From Mesorhizobium sp. WSM2240 (GTDB lineage Bacteria; Pseudomonadota; Alphaproteobacteria; Rhizobiales; Rhizobiaceae), in the NCBI RefSeq assembly GCF_040438645.1, contig NZ_CP159253.1, forward strand, positions 3,844,001 to 3,908,000: 64,000 nucleotides of DNA, given 5' to 3'. Made by a program: the position numbers and the translations under genes. This document shows positions 35,745 through 43,531 of the stretch, piece after piece (position 1 is the first letter of the stretch; every line of letters starts with the position of its first letter). The notes below the pieces were generated by a model. That model did not search any database, had not been told where the DNA came from, and was given only the letters and a program-made list of their open reading frames with translations.

Positions 35745-37876
35745 GCCCGGCCTCCACCATTCGATGTCGGCTGGATACCTGGTTCGTGCCAGGATCCGCC
35801 CTGCTGTATGTTTCCTCTGATGCCGCACAGTTCGGCGATGTCGGCCGCAGACAGATAACCCGAGCGATCGAGGGCATCGGCAACCCTCTCCAGGGCCGCG
35901 CGGTTTTTGGCCAGCAGCTCTGCGGCATCCGCCATTGCGCGGTCGAGGCGTCTTTTCACACCGGCGAGAAGGCCTGGCACGGTCGTCAGCGGGTCGCGAA
36001 GGTCATCGCCGACATAGATCGGGCCGAAGTCGCCGAAGCCGAATTTGAGTTCGATCTTCTTGGCGAGGTCAGTCGGATAGGCGAGATCGGAATCCGGCGT
36101 GCCACCGGCGCCGGCCGTCGGGCTGCCGAGCACCAGCTCTTCGGCGGCGCGACCAGACATGAGCATGATGATAAGATTGTTGCAGTGGTCTGGGTCGAGG
36201 CCGCCCTCAGTATTGGAGATTTCCGTCATTCCGTCCCGATCGCCGATCGAAACGCCGAGGATTTCCATGCGGCCGAGAATCGTGCCGGCAACGACATGGC
36301 CGGCTTCGTGGATGGCGACCCGGCGTCGTTCCTCGCCGGAGAACGGTTCCCGCTTCGACCTGACCTCTGCCAGAAGGTCATCGATCAGCAAGGCTCGCCG
36401 CCCGCGCCTTGCCGCGCCGCGGGCGCGGCGCACGTAAGCCTCAACGTCAGCGCCAGCCGCACCCCTCGCCGCCAGCGCCACCCGCATAAGATCGGCTTCA
36501 GGCAGCAGATTGCCCAGATGATGGCGGAAGATATTGGCCAGTGTCTTTGCGTCCGGCTTTTCGATCGCGATCTCACGGTCGAGCCGACCTGCCCTTTTGA
36601 CCGCGGCGTCGATCCTTTCGGGATGATTGGTCGCGCCGATGACGACGACCCCCGGCCTCTCGTCGACGCCCTGCAGCAGTTCCAGAAACAGATTGACGAT
36701 CTGGCTCCAGTATTCGACGTAGTCGCCGCTCAGCCTGGCCCGGTCGGATATGCCGTCGAGTTCATCGATAAACAGGATGCAGGGTGCCAGCCTGCGGGCG
36801 CGGGCAAACACGTCCTTGATCGCCTGCAAGGTGCCGGACAGATATGTTGCCGCGTTCCAGTCGGCGACGCTGGTCGCAACGAGCGGAACCCGGGCCGATT
36901 TGGACAGCGCCCTGGCGTAGCTGGTCTTGCCGACACCGGGAGGGCCGGAAAGCAACAGCCCGCGATTGTCGACCTCGTCCCAGGTGATCCGGCCGGCCTT
37001 GTAGTCGGCGACATCGGCAACCAGCTCGAGGCCCCAATCCTTTGCCTCGCCATAGCCGTCCAAGTCTTCAAGTGCTGGCCCGTCGGAGTGGAATTCGCCT
37101 TTCCGAGCGGTGAGTTCTTCAAGCCGTGCGATGCACTCTTCAGGACTGCGGTCCGGGCGAAGGGCGAGCACGAGATCGGCGATGTCGAGCAGGCGGATGG
37201 CTGCGGGATCGACTGGCCGCTGCGGGCGCTTGCCGGTGACTGCCTCGATGACCAGGAACAGTGCGCTCTCGTCGATCTCTGGCAGCACCAGATGATATTC
37301 CGCCGAGCGCATGAGATCGCGCGGCAGCAACTGTCGCGGATCCGGCGCGATGCCGATGATGGTGGCGCGCGCATGAAGGGCGCTGGCCACCAAATCGTTG
37401 CCGCTGTTGGATTTATGGCTTTTTTCGGTCCCATCACGGGCGAGGATGACCACATCGTCGCGCATCGGCCGGACATGGTTCTTGTTGGTAGCGATCGACC
37501 GCTCCCTTGGCAGCGAGCAGACCTCGATGACCTTGCTGACCGACGACACATGCTCGGACGAATGGGTGGCGATCGTGACCACCGGCGTGCCGCGTCGCAG
37601 CGTTCGAGTCAGCCCCGGCTCGGCCTCGATGGCGCGCGCCGTGAGCACGGCCACAGCCGCTAGGTCGGGACGCACCGAAACCCGTTCCTCGATCGGTGTG
37701 TCCATCAGATCGTCGAGAAGGATTTCGACAGGATCCGATGGGTCCCCCGAGTGCAGCAGCGACTTGGCGTGCGCCCCCTCCTCTCGCACAAGAATATCGA
37801 GATATGCGCGTGCCAGCAGATCGGTGGGGGCGGTCTTTGGCCCACGGGTGGCCGTTTGAACGTTGCAAACCGACAT
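35741..37876 (-). CDS. Soluble FtsH-like AAA+ metalloprotease
   Basis: A 711-residue protein. The first 280 residues have no transmembrane helix and match nothing I recognise. An AAA+ module follows: Walker A SGPPGVGKTS near 311, Walker B CILFIDELDG near 366, then GATNHPERIDAAVKRAGRLD with the arginine finger region. The M41 peptidase part has the zinc motif IHEAGHVVAG near 520 and DSDLAYPTDLAKKI, where FtsH has its third ligand. Classical FtsH has two N-terminal membrane helices, absent here, so this is a cytosolic unfoldase-protease. AAGGAGG precedes the ATG at 37876. Confidence 0.88.
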   Translation of the reverse strand: MSVCNVQTATRGPKTAPTDLLARAYLDILVREEGAHAKSLLHSGDPSDPVEILLDDLMDTPIEERVSVRPDLAAVAVLTARAIEAEPGLTRTLRRGTPVVTIATHSSEHVSSVSKVIEVCSLPRERSIATNKNHVRPMRDDVVILARDGTEKSHKSNSGNDLVASALHARATIIGIAPDPRQLLPRDLMRSAEYHLVLPEIDESALFLVIEAVTGKRPQRPVDPAAIRLLDIADLVLALRPDRSPEECIARLEELTARKGEFHSDGPALEDLDGYGEAKDWGLELVADVADYKAGRITWDEVDNRGLLLSGPPGVGKTSYARALSKSARVPLVATSVADWNAATYLSGTLQAIKDVFARARRLAPCILFIDELDGISDRARLSGDYVEYWSQIVNLFLELLQGVDERPGVVVIGATNHPERIDAAVKRAGRLDREIAIEKPDAKTLANIFRHHLGNLLPEADLMRVALAARGAAGADVEAYVRRARGAARRGRRALLIDDLLAEVRSKREPFSGEERRRVAIHEAGHVVAGTILGRMEILGVSIGDRDGMTEISNTEGGLDPDHCNNLIIMLMSGRAAEELVLGSPTAGAGGTPDSDLAYPTDLAKKIELKFGFGDFGPIYVGDDLRDPLTTVPGLLAGVKRRLDRAMADAAELLAKNRAALERVADALDRSGYLSAADIAELCGIRGNIQQGGSWHEPGIQPTSNGGGRA

Positions 37877-37886
37877 GACGCCTCCT

Positions 37887-38144
37887 TCAGTCGGCGTGAT
37901 TGACTCTAGTGGCTACAGTTGAGTCCATCGCTCGATCCATGCCGTCGAACGGTCGTGATAGGGCGCATACTGACTGACCGTATGCCGCTGTGTTGAAGGA
38001 TTCGCGGCTCTGCCGTGCCTGGCCAAACGGCGACCCTGTCCTGGAGCTCAAGGATTCCGCGTCGATCGCACGCTCGACCGACGCGGCTTCTGTGGCACGA
38101 CGTAGCTTGAAGGAAACGGCGGGCGAGCGATCAAATATTGACAT
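37887..38144 (-). CDS. Small ORF directly upstream of the FtsH-like gene (85 aa)
   Basis: Reads MSIFDRSPAVSFKLRRATEA then SVERAIDAESLS, with no hydrophobic segment. Its stop lies 10 bases before the protease start, so the protease ribosome binding site overlaps its end. The start is weakly supported. It may be a real small operon member or the shifted tail of the DUF6634-like gene just upstream, which lies one frame away. Confidence 0.4.
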   Translation of the reverse strand: MSIFDRSPAVSFKLRRATEAASVERAIDAESLSSRTGSPFGQARQSRESFNTAAYGQSVCALSRPFDGMDRAMDSTVATRVNHAD

Positions 38145-38151
38145 CGCCGCA

Positions 38152-38415
38152 TCAAACGTTTCGCCGCCATCTCAGGAATCCTTGCAGAAGCGGATGCCCG
38201 GTCGACCGGCCCACCAGGCATTTCACGGGCCGGAAGGCAAATCGCCAGCTTTCAAGGATTGGGGCGTTGGGTTGGGCTCGGGCCAGCAACTTATCCAGCG
38301 GGAACGGGCTGGCGCAGATGCCATCAAGGTCGACCGCGAGCTGTTCTAATCTGTCGATTTCATTACGTATGACCCGGCAGGACGCATGGCAGTCATATTG
38401 GCCAAACTGACGCAT
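38152..38415 (-). CDS. DUF6634-like protein, probably truncated; first gene of the operon (87 aa)
   Basis: Begins MRQFGQYDCHASCRVIRNEI, then IDRLEQLAVDLDGICASPFP and FRPVKCLVGRSTGHPLL, a pattern I associate with DUF6634-type rhizobial proteins (LADDL.RI..G..P...L..AP.L..W....RPV.CL.G...GHP). Family members usually continue beyond the GHP motif; here the text ends LQGFLRWRRNV, suggesting a frameshift or truncation. AGGAGG lies seven bases before the ATG, an excellent ribosome binding site. Domain assignment is from memory. Confidence 0.6.
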   Translation of the reverse strand: MRQFGQYDCHASCRVIRNEIDRLEQLAVDLDGICASPFPLDKLLARAQPNAPILESWRFAFRPVKCLVGRSTGHPLLQGFLRWRRNV

Positions 38416-38480
38416 GAGGCTTCCTCCTAAGCCGTCAATTGATTCGTGTCTTGGATCAGAAGCGCATTATGCCATGCTGT

Positions 38481-38511
38481 CGTAATTTACGCTAGTTATT
38501 TCTGAAAATAA
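38481..38511. promoter_or_regulatory. Two inverted repeats between the Xre gene and the protease operon
   Basis: CGTAATTTACG (38481-38491, arms CGTAA/TTACG) and TTATTTCTGAAAATAA (38496-38511, arms TTATTT/AAATAA) lie in the 172-base divergent region, which is AT-rich relative to its surroundings. They are candidate operators for the divergent Xre-type regulator. A TTGACA at 38541-38546 could be its -35 element, but a matching -10 is not convincing. Confidence 0.4.
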
Positions 38512-38587
38512 GATCGGTCGCGCGGAATGGACGCTCGCCATTGACAAAAAATGGAAAGGGTTTGTTCGCCGTGCAAGAATTGGCGGA

Positions 38588-38845
38588 ATGTACAAGCCGC
38601 CCTCGAAAAATCTCCTGCGTGCCGCTCGGGTAGCGCTCGGCTTTGACCAGCAGAAGCTGGCAGACCTTAGCGGCCTGAGCGTGCGCACGGTCTATCGAGT
38701 CGAGAAAGGCGACGCCCTGCTGGAATCTGTTCTGGAAATCCAGAAAGCGCTGGAGCGTGAAGGTATAGAATTCGTTGACGAGACCGATTCCAAGGGCTCA
38801 GGAATAAGGCTGCCGAAGGAAGCGGATGCGACGCATAAAAAGTAG
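38588..38845 (+). CDS. Xre-family helix-turn-helix regulator (85 aa)
   Basis: A compact HTH protein: NLLRAARVALGFDQQKLADL then SGLSVRTVYRVEKGD is the Cro/C1-type helix-turn-helix (residues about 10-45), followed by ILEIQKALEREGIEFVDE-like sequence and GSGIRLP, the usual short tail of single-domain Xre regulators. It is divergent from the DUF6634/protease/phosphoesterase operon and probably controls it and itself. The start at 38588 has only a weak GGCGGA in front. Confidence 0.82.
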   Translation: MYKPPSKNLLRAARVALGFDQQKLADLSGLSVRTVYRVEKGDALLESVLEIQKALEREGIEFVDETDSKGSGIRLPKEADATHKK

Positions 38846-39023
38846 CCGCGTCTTGCATACCAAATTCGCAACAAGTGACGGGCTGAGATCGCTCGCTCTC
38901 AACAGTGAGCGCGGAAAACCCGGCCCGCTGCATGCGAGTTTTCGCAACCTATGCGCTTAAAGGCGGCATTCGAGTCCAAAAATCGTGGCGACCGTCCAAC
39001 AGGATGTGGCTGTAGAGAAATTT

Positions 39024-39099
39024 TGGTGGGCCCGGAGGGACTCGAACCCCCAACCAAGCGGTTATGAGCCGCCGGCTCTGACCATTGAGCTACGGGCCC
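39024..39099 (-). tRNA. tRNA-Ile2 (anticodon CAT)
   Basis: The reverse complement folds as a full cloverleaf of 76 bases with encoded CCA: acceptor GGGCCCG/CGGGCCC, D arm GCTC/GAGC, anticodon stem GGCGG/CCGCT with loop CTCATAA, and T arm with GGTTCGAGTCC. Anticodon CAT could be Met or Ile2. The anticodon arm CTCATAA and following CGCTTGGT match the E. coli ileX type, read as lysidine-modified Ile for AUA codons. Its 3' end faces the accessory region on the left. Confidence 0.9.
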
Positions 39100-39233
39100 G
39101 CCGAGCGCTGAATTAGTCAGTTTTGCCGGCGTGCACAAGGCTTTCGCGAAAACGGGCGTCCGCCTGCCGCAATCAATCCATAATCCCGGCAATAATCGCC
39201 GCCGTTCAGGCAACATCCCATACGGAGTTTTTG

Positions 39234-39944
39234 ATGACGAACCGATTTTTGCCGCTGGCGCTGGCCGCCGCGATCGCGCTTCCGGCGGCCGCGGCCCAGG
39301 CCGACACGCAGCCGCCGCCCCGAATAATGGTGACCGGGGAAGGCGAAAGCGCCATCGCGCCCGATCTGGCGCTGCTGTCGCTCAGCGTCATGCGCGAGGC
39401 CAAGACCGCGCGCGAGGCGCTCGACGCCAACAACGATGCTATGGCGGCGGTAATCGCCGCCATGAAGGCGGCGGGTGTCGAGGAGCGCGATCTCCAGACC
39501 GCCGGCATCCAGATCACACCGCGCTACAATTACAACAACAAGCCCGACGGCAGCCAGGAGGCCGAGCTCGTCGCCTACCAGGTCACCAACACGCTGTCGG
39601 TGCGCGTGCGCGACCTGTCCAAGACCGGCGAAATCCTCGACAAATCGGTGTCGCTCGGCGTCAATCAGGGCGGCGGCATATCATTCACCAATGACGATCC
39701 GCAAAAAGCCTTGACGGAGGCGCGCAAGCTTGCGGTCGCCGACGCTGTCCGGAAGGCCCGGACGCTCAGCGAAGCCGCCGGCTTAACGCTCGGGCGCGTC
39801 CTCGAGATCTCCGATCAGGTTTCCATGCAGCCGCCGCCTATTCCCTATATGGCCAAAGCCGAGGCGCGCGACGCCGCCGTTCCAATTGAGGCAGGCGAAA
39901 ACGCTTACCGGGTCCAGGTCAACGTCACCTTTGAGCTGAAATAG
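39234..39944 (+). CDS. SIMPL-domain (DUF541) periplasmic protein
   Basis: A 236-residue protein with signal peptide (RFLPLALAAAIALPAAAAQA) and DUF541 features: RIMVTGEGESAIAPDLALLS at the start of the mature part, RARYNY-like TPRYNYNNKPDG, and SVSLGVNQGGGISF. Family members (BP26/OMP28 of Brucella, YggE of E. coli) are periplasmic and form ring-like channels in some species; the function is not settled. GGAG precedes the ATG at 39234; upstream in-frame codons look non-coding. A terminator follows. Confidence 0.9.
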   Translation: MTNRFLPLALAAAIALPAAAAQADTQPPPRIMVTGEGESAIAPDLALLSLSVMREAKTAREALDANNDAMAAVIAAMKAAGVEERDLQTAGIQITPRYNYNNKPDGSQEAELVAYQVTNTLSVRVRDLSKTGEILDKSVSLGVNQGGGISFTNDDPQKALTEARKLAVADAVRKARTLSEAAGLTLGRVLEISDQVSMQPPPIPYMAKAEARDAAVPIEAGENAYRVQVNVTFELK

Positions 39945-39965
39945 CGGAACTGGCGCGGCAAAAGA

Positions 39966-39998
39966 AAAACCCCGGAGGCGGCGCCTCCGGGGTTTTTC
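39966..39998. terminator. Bidirectional rho-independent terminator
   Basis: A 10-bp GC stem, CCCCGGAGGC with loop GGC and the complement, flanked by AAAAA on the left and TTTTT on the right. It works for both converging genes (39234-39944 and 40014-40394). Confidence 0.9.
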
Positions 39999-40013
39999 TT
40001 TTGATCTGGCTGA

Positions 40014-40394
40014 TTACCAGCCGATGACCGGGCAGTTGGGCGCGCGGCCGAAGTCGACGGTGACGCGGTCGCCCCATTTGCGGCCCCTGACCGTGATCGA
40101 ACGGCGGTCGATATCGACGATGCGGGCGCGACGGATGCCCATGCGTTCGGCCTTGTCCAGGGCGCGATCGGCAGTGCACTGGCGGCGGACATGGCGGCGC
40201 TCCCAGCGATCACGACGATCATGGCGGCGCCACCGGCGGTCATCATCGCCGACATAGACGCCGAGGCGCGCATCGCCATTGCCGCCGAAATTGAGATAGA
40301 GGCCTTCGGCCTGGGCTGACGTGGCCGGAATGGCCGCGAGCGTGCCGAGAGCGATGAGAGCCGAAAAGCCTGCGGTCTTGAGCGTCTTGAACAC
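40014..40394 (-). CDS. Secreted basic hypothetical protein (126 aa)
   Basis: A signal peptide (FKTLKTAGFSALIALGTLAA, cleavage after SAQA) is followed by GLYLNFGGNGDARLGVYVGD and a stretch dense in Arg, Asp, His and Trp, then a conserved-looking tail (CTADRALDKAERMGIRRARI, FGRAPNCPVIGW). The tail recalls small periplasmic proteins common in rhizobia. The GTG at 40394 with AAAGGAG six bases upstream is better supported than the ATG at 40487. Function unknown. Confidence 0.78.
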   Translation of the reverse strand: MFKTLKTAGFSALIALGTLAAIPATSAQAEGLYLNFGGNGDARLGVYVGDDDRRWRRHDRRDRWERRHVRRQCTADRALDKAERMGIRRARIVDIDRRSITVRGRKWGDRVTVDFGRAPNCPVIGW

Positions 40395-40590
40395 GATGTT
40401 CTCCTTTGCTGACGCGATGATCTGTCTTCGCCGAAGCGATGAGGCGACAATGCGCCAGCCAAGCTGAACCGGCCGCGAACCAGCCATTCATGAACCGTTC
40501 ATGTTGCAATTCCGTCGGAATCAAAGGATTTCTGCTCGGCACGCGGCAGAGGCAAAGGCCAGCGTGTCGACATTCAGGTCAGGATGCAGC

Positions 40591-41037
40591 TTAAGGCTCG
40601 TCCTCGACGATATGCTCGAAAAAATCTTCCGGATCGGCCAGTTCATCCTCGCGGGCGGTGGTGCGCCCGCGCATGGAGATGCCGGCCTCGTGGACCGTCT
40701 CGTCGCTTCCCGATACCAGCCGGTGCCACCAGTAGAGATCCCTGCCCTCCGCCACCAAGCGATAGGCGCAGCTCTGCGGCAGCCATGTAATGGTTCGCAC
40801 ATTGGCGGGCGTAAGCCCGACGCAGTCGGGAACGCGCGCAAGCCGGTTGGCATAGTCCGAACACCGGCAGGTCTGCGCGTTGAACAAGCGGCAGCCGACC
40901 GTGGTCCAGTAGATCTCGCTGGTATCCTCGTCCTCGAGCTTGGAAAGGCAGCATTTGCCGCAGCCATCGCAGAGCGATTCCCATTCGGCGGGGCTCATTT
41001 CCTCCAGTGTCTTGGTTTTCCAGAACGGCTCGTCCAT
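40591..41037 (-). CDS. YcgN-family cysteine cluster protein (UPF0260)
   Basis: About 148 residues, starting [20 protein letters not shown], with [35 protein letters not shown] and VPDCVGLTP: a set of eight or more cysteines of the UPF0260/YcgN zinc- or iron-binding cluster. The [20 protein letters not shown] segment is also typical. Soluble and cytoplasmic; function unknown. In-frame ATGs further upstream (41061, 41106) exist; 41037 matches the family start best. Confidence 0.88.
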   Translation of the reverse strand: MDEPFWKTKTLEEMSPAEWESLCDGCGKCCLSKLEDEDTSEIYWTTVGCRLFNAQTCRCSDYANRLARVPDCVGLTPANVRTITWLPQSCAYRLVAEGRDLYWWHRLVSGSDETVHEAGISMRGRTTAREDELADPEDFFEHIVEDEP

Positions 41038-41236
41038 CGCTGGCATGTGGCCCGCCGACATGGGCAGGTCAAGCGTCCGTAGCGGCCTTTTTGCGGACCA
41101 AACCACGGTATCGCCGCGGTCCCGACGCCTTGCCGCCCGGCAATTGCCCCATGGCTGCCCGGTTCCGGGCCACCACGGAACAAACTTGCATGATCAATGT
41201 TGTGTCCGGGATGGGACCCCACAGGAGAATTTGTCG

Positions 41237-43303
41237 ATGAAACGCCAACCACGGATTCTGGCAGGAACCGCACTCGGCCTGCTCATGGCATCCGCGCCGT
41301 TGGGCGCCGTGCCGTTAAACGACGGCGCGCAAACCGTTTTCCAGCCTCGGGCGCAAAATGCGCTGTCCGCGAACAATATGATCCTTGCCCAGGCAGAGGA
41401 AACCGAAGAACAGCGCCTGCTGCGCCAGCGGCGCGAGCAGGAAGGGGAAGCCCAGGAGGCTCCGGCCGAAGAACCGCAGCCCGCACCTGAACCCGACCCA
41501 GAAGCAGCTCCCGAACCAGAGCCCGAGCCGGAGCCGGAGCCAGAAGCAGCTCCCGAACCAGCGCCAGAGCCTGCACCTGAGCCCGCGCCAGAGCCTGAAC
41601 CCGAGCCGGAGCCTGAACCCGAACCCGAGCCCGCTCCGGAACCGGCTCCCGAGCCGGAACCTGCGCCGGAGCCCGAGCCGGAGCCAGAACCTGAGCCAGC
41701 GCCGGAGCCTGCACCTGAGCCCAAGCCGCAAGCCGAACCTGCACCGGAACCGGAACCCGCACCTGAAGCCGAGCCGACTCCCGCGCCGGAGCCCGAACCT
41801 GAGGCAGCTCCCGCAGAACCTGCTGAACCGGTTGAACCGGCTGAACCGGCTGAACCGGCTGAGCCCGCTGAACCGCCTGCTGAGGGCGAGCAACCTGCGG
41901 AACCGGCCGAACCTGCGGAACCAGCTCAACCGGCCGAGCCCACTGAACCGCCTGCTGAGGGCGAGCAACCTGCGGAACCGGCCGAACCTGCGGAACCAGC
42001 TCAACCGGCCGAGCCCACTGAACCGCCTGCTGAGGGCGAGCAACCTGCTGAACCGGCCGAGCCTGCAGAACCCGCCCAGCCTGCCGAACCGGCTGAACCT
42101 ACCGAACCGCCTGCCGAAGGCGAACAGCCGGCGGAAGGCACCGAGGCCCCAGTGCTCGACAGCCAGAAGGAAGCGCCTCCGGCGGAAGGTGCGCCTGTCG
42201 AGCCGGCTCCGGAAGGCGAACAGCCAGCCCAACCGGCGCCTGAAGGCGAAGCGCCTGCCGAGCCTGCGCCCGAGGGCGAGCAGCCGGCGGAGGTTCAACA
42301 GCCCGCTGAAGCCGGTCCTCCGCCCGAAAACGACGCCGAGGCCCAGGCCGAATCGGCACGGCCCGAGCGGATCGAATCGATCACGGTCGAGGAGGGCCAG
42401 CGCATCGAGCGTCCGCGCGATTTCCGCGAGGAGCGGCGCGAGGACGTGGAGGTGGTTCGTGAACTGGGTGACCGCTTCATCATCGAGGTCAACAACAACA
42501 TCTATGTCGAGAGCCCGGATCGCGAACGCCTCGTGGTCGACGCGCGCGAGGTCTATTACGAAGAACTCCCGCGCGGCCGCACCCGCGAAGTGATCGTACG
42601 GCCGGACGGCACGCGGGTGGTCACCATCCGCAACCGCTATGGCGACATCCTCCGCCGCTCGAAATTCACGCCCGACGACCGGGAGATTGTTCTGGTCTAT
42701 GTAGACGAGCGCGATTACGACCGCGTGCTCGAATGGCGCGATCCGGGCGCGGACCTGCCGCCGCTCCGCCTCACCATCCCGGAGGAGGAGTATATTCTCG
42801 ACGCCGAGGCCGTTGAGGATCCGGATGCGTACTACACCTTCCTCGAACAGCCTCCGGTCGAAAGGGTCGAACGCACCTATTCGATCGCCGAGGTGAAGCG
42901 CTCGGCCCGCATTCGCGACAAGGTGCGGCGCGTCGATCTCGACACGATCAACTTCGAGTTCGGCTCGGCGGAAATCGCCGAGAGCGAGATCGCCGATCTC
43001 GAAGGCGTGGCGCAGGCCATGGAGCGGCTGCTCGAGCAGAACCCGGCCGAAACCTTCCTGATCGAGGGCCACACCGACGCCGTCGGCACCGACGTCGCCA
43101 ATCTCGCGCTTTCGGATCGCCGCGCCGAGGCAGTCGCGACTGCCCTCACGGGTTCGTTCGGCATTCCGCCGGAGAACCTGGCGCCTCAGGGTTACGGTGA
43201 ACAGTACCTGAAGGTGAACACCCAAGGTCCCGAGCGCGAAAACCGCCGCGTCGCCATCCGCCGCATCACGCCGCTGGTGGCGCCGGTGGCGAGCGCGCAG
43301 TAA
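41237..43303 (+). CDS. OmpA-domain protein with long Pro/Glu/Ala-rich linker
   Basis: A 688-residue exported protein. A signal peptide ([20 protein letters not shown]) leads into a roughly 300-residue linker of EPEP/APEP units and longer [18 protein letters not shown] blocks. A charged middle domain ([20 protein letters not shown]) follows, then a C-terminal OmpA-like peptidoglycan-binding domain ([45 protein letters not shown]). The linker probably spans the periplasm or cell wall while the OmpA part holds peptidoglycan. AGGAG lies nine bases before the ATG. Confidence 0.9.
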   Translation: MKRQPRILAGTALGLLMASAPLGAVPLNDGAQTVFQPRAQNALSANNMILAQAEETEEQRLLRQRREQEGEAQEAPAEEPQPAPEPDPEAAPEPEPEPEPEPEAAPEPAPEPAPEPAPEPEPEPEPEPEPEPAPEPAPEPEPAPEPEPEPEPEPAPEPAPEPKPQAEPAPEPEPAPEAEPTPAPEPEPEAAPAEPAEPVEPAEPAEPAEPAEPPAEGEQPAEPAEPAEPAQPAEPTEPPAEGEQPAEPAEPAEPAQPAEPTEPPAEGEQPAEPAEPAEPAQPAEPAEPTEPPAEGEQPAEGTEAPVLDSQKEAPPAEGAPVEPAPEGEQPAQPAPEGEAPAEPAPEGEQPAEVQQPAEAGPPPENDAEAQAESARPERIESITVEEGQRIERPRDFREERREDVEVVRELGDRFIIEVNNNIYVESPDRERLVVDAREVYYEELPRGRTREVIVRPDGTRVVTIRNRYGDILRRSKFTPDDREIVLVYVDERDYDRVLEWRDPGADLPPLRLTIPEEEYILDAEAVEDPDAYYTFLEQPPVERVERTYSIAEVKRSARIRDKVRRVDLDTINFEFGSAEIAESEIADLEGVAQAMERLLEQNPAETFLIEGHTDAVGTDVANLALSDRRAEAVATALTGSFGIPPENLAPQGYGEQYLKVNTQGPERENRRVAIRRITPLVAPVASAQ
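41870..42103 (+). repeat. In-frame tandem repeat (75, 75 and 84 bp)
   Basis: Units start at 41870, 41945 and 42020, each beginning GAACCGCCTGCTGAGGGCG. The first two 75-base units are essentially identical; the third has an added nine bases, and a partial fourth begins at 42104. Each encodes 25-28 residues of the Pro/Glu/Ala linker, so copy number can change without a frameshift. Confidence 0.85.
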
Positions 43304-43415
43304 GGGAGATCACAATTTCGCGATTTGGCGGCTCGGGCCATTGAATCGCGGGATTTCTCCCTCAGATGCAAGACTTCCCTGCCCCGTCCCGTCTCCAGCG
43401 GGACAATGGCAAAAG

Positions 43416-43446
43416 AACCCGGCCGGTCCCACCGGCCGGGTTTTTC
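43416..43446 (+). terminator. Rho-independent terminator after the OmpA-domain gene
   Basis: A 10-bp stem CCCGGCCGGT with loop CCC and complement ACCGGCCGGG, followed by TTTTT. It is about 110 bases past the stop of the OmpA-domain gene. Confidence 0.85.
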
Positions 43447-43531
43447 ATTCTCGCCTGCCCCGCTGCACGCGGCAGATGCCACGTTGCGGCGCGCACCTCG
43501 CGGCTCTATCAGTGAGCCGGGAGGGTGAGGA

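Noticed and set aside
35786..37663. Long open frame antisense to the FtsH-like gene
   Set aside because: The sense strand has intact Walker and zinc motifs and a strong ribosome binding site; the antisense text has no domain.
38541..38575. Full sigma-70 promoter for the Xre gene from TTGACA
   Set aside because: No convincing -10 element at 16-18 bases spacing, so only the -35-like string is noted.
41870..42103. Possible CRISPR-like array
   Set aside because: Units are contiguous, in frame and without unique spacers. It is a protein tandem repeat.
41315..43225. Long open frame antisense to the OmpA-domain gene
   Set aside because: It mirrors the Pro/Glu/Ala-rich linker, giving Arg/Phe/Gly/Leu repeats, and has no ribosome binding site. 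The sense strand has a signal peptide and OmpA domain.
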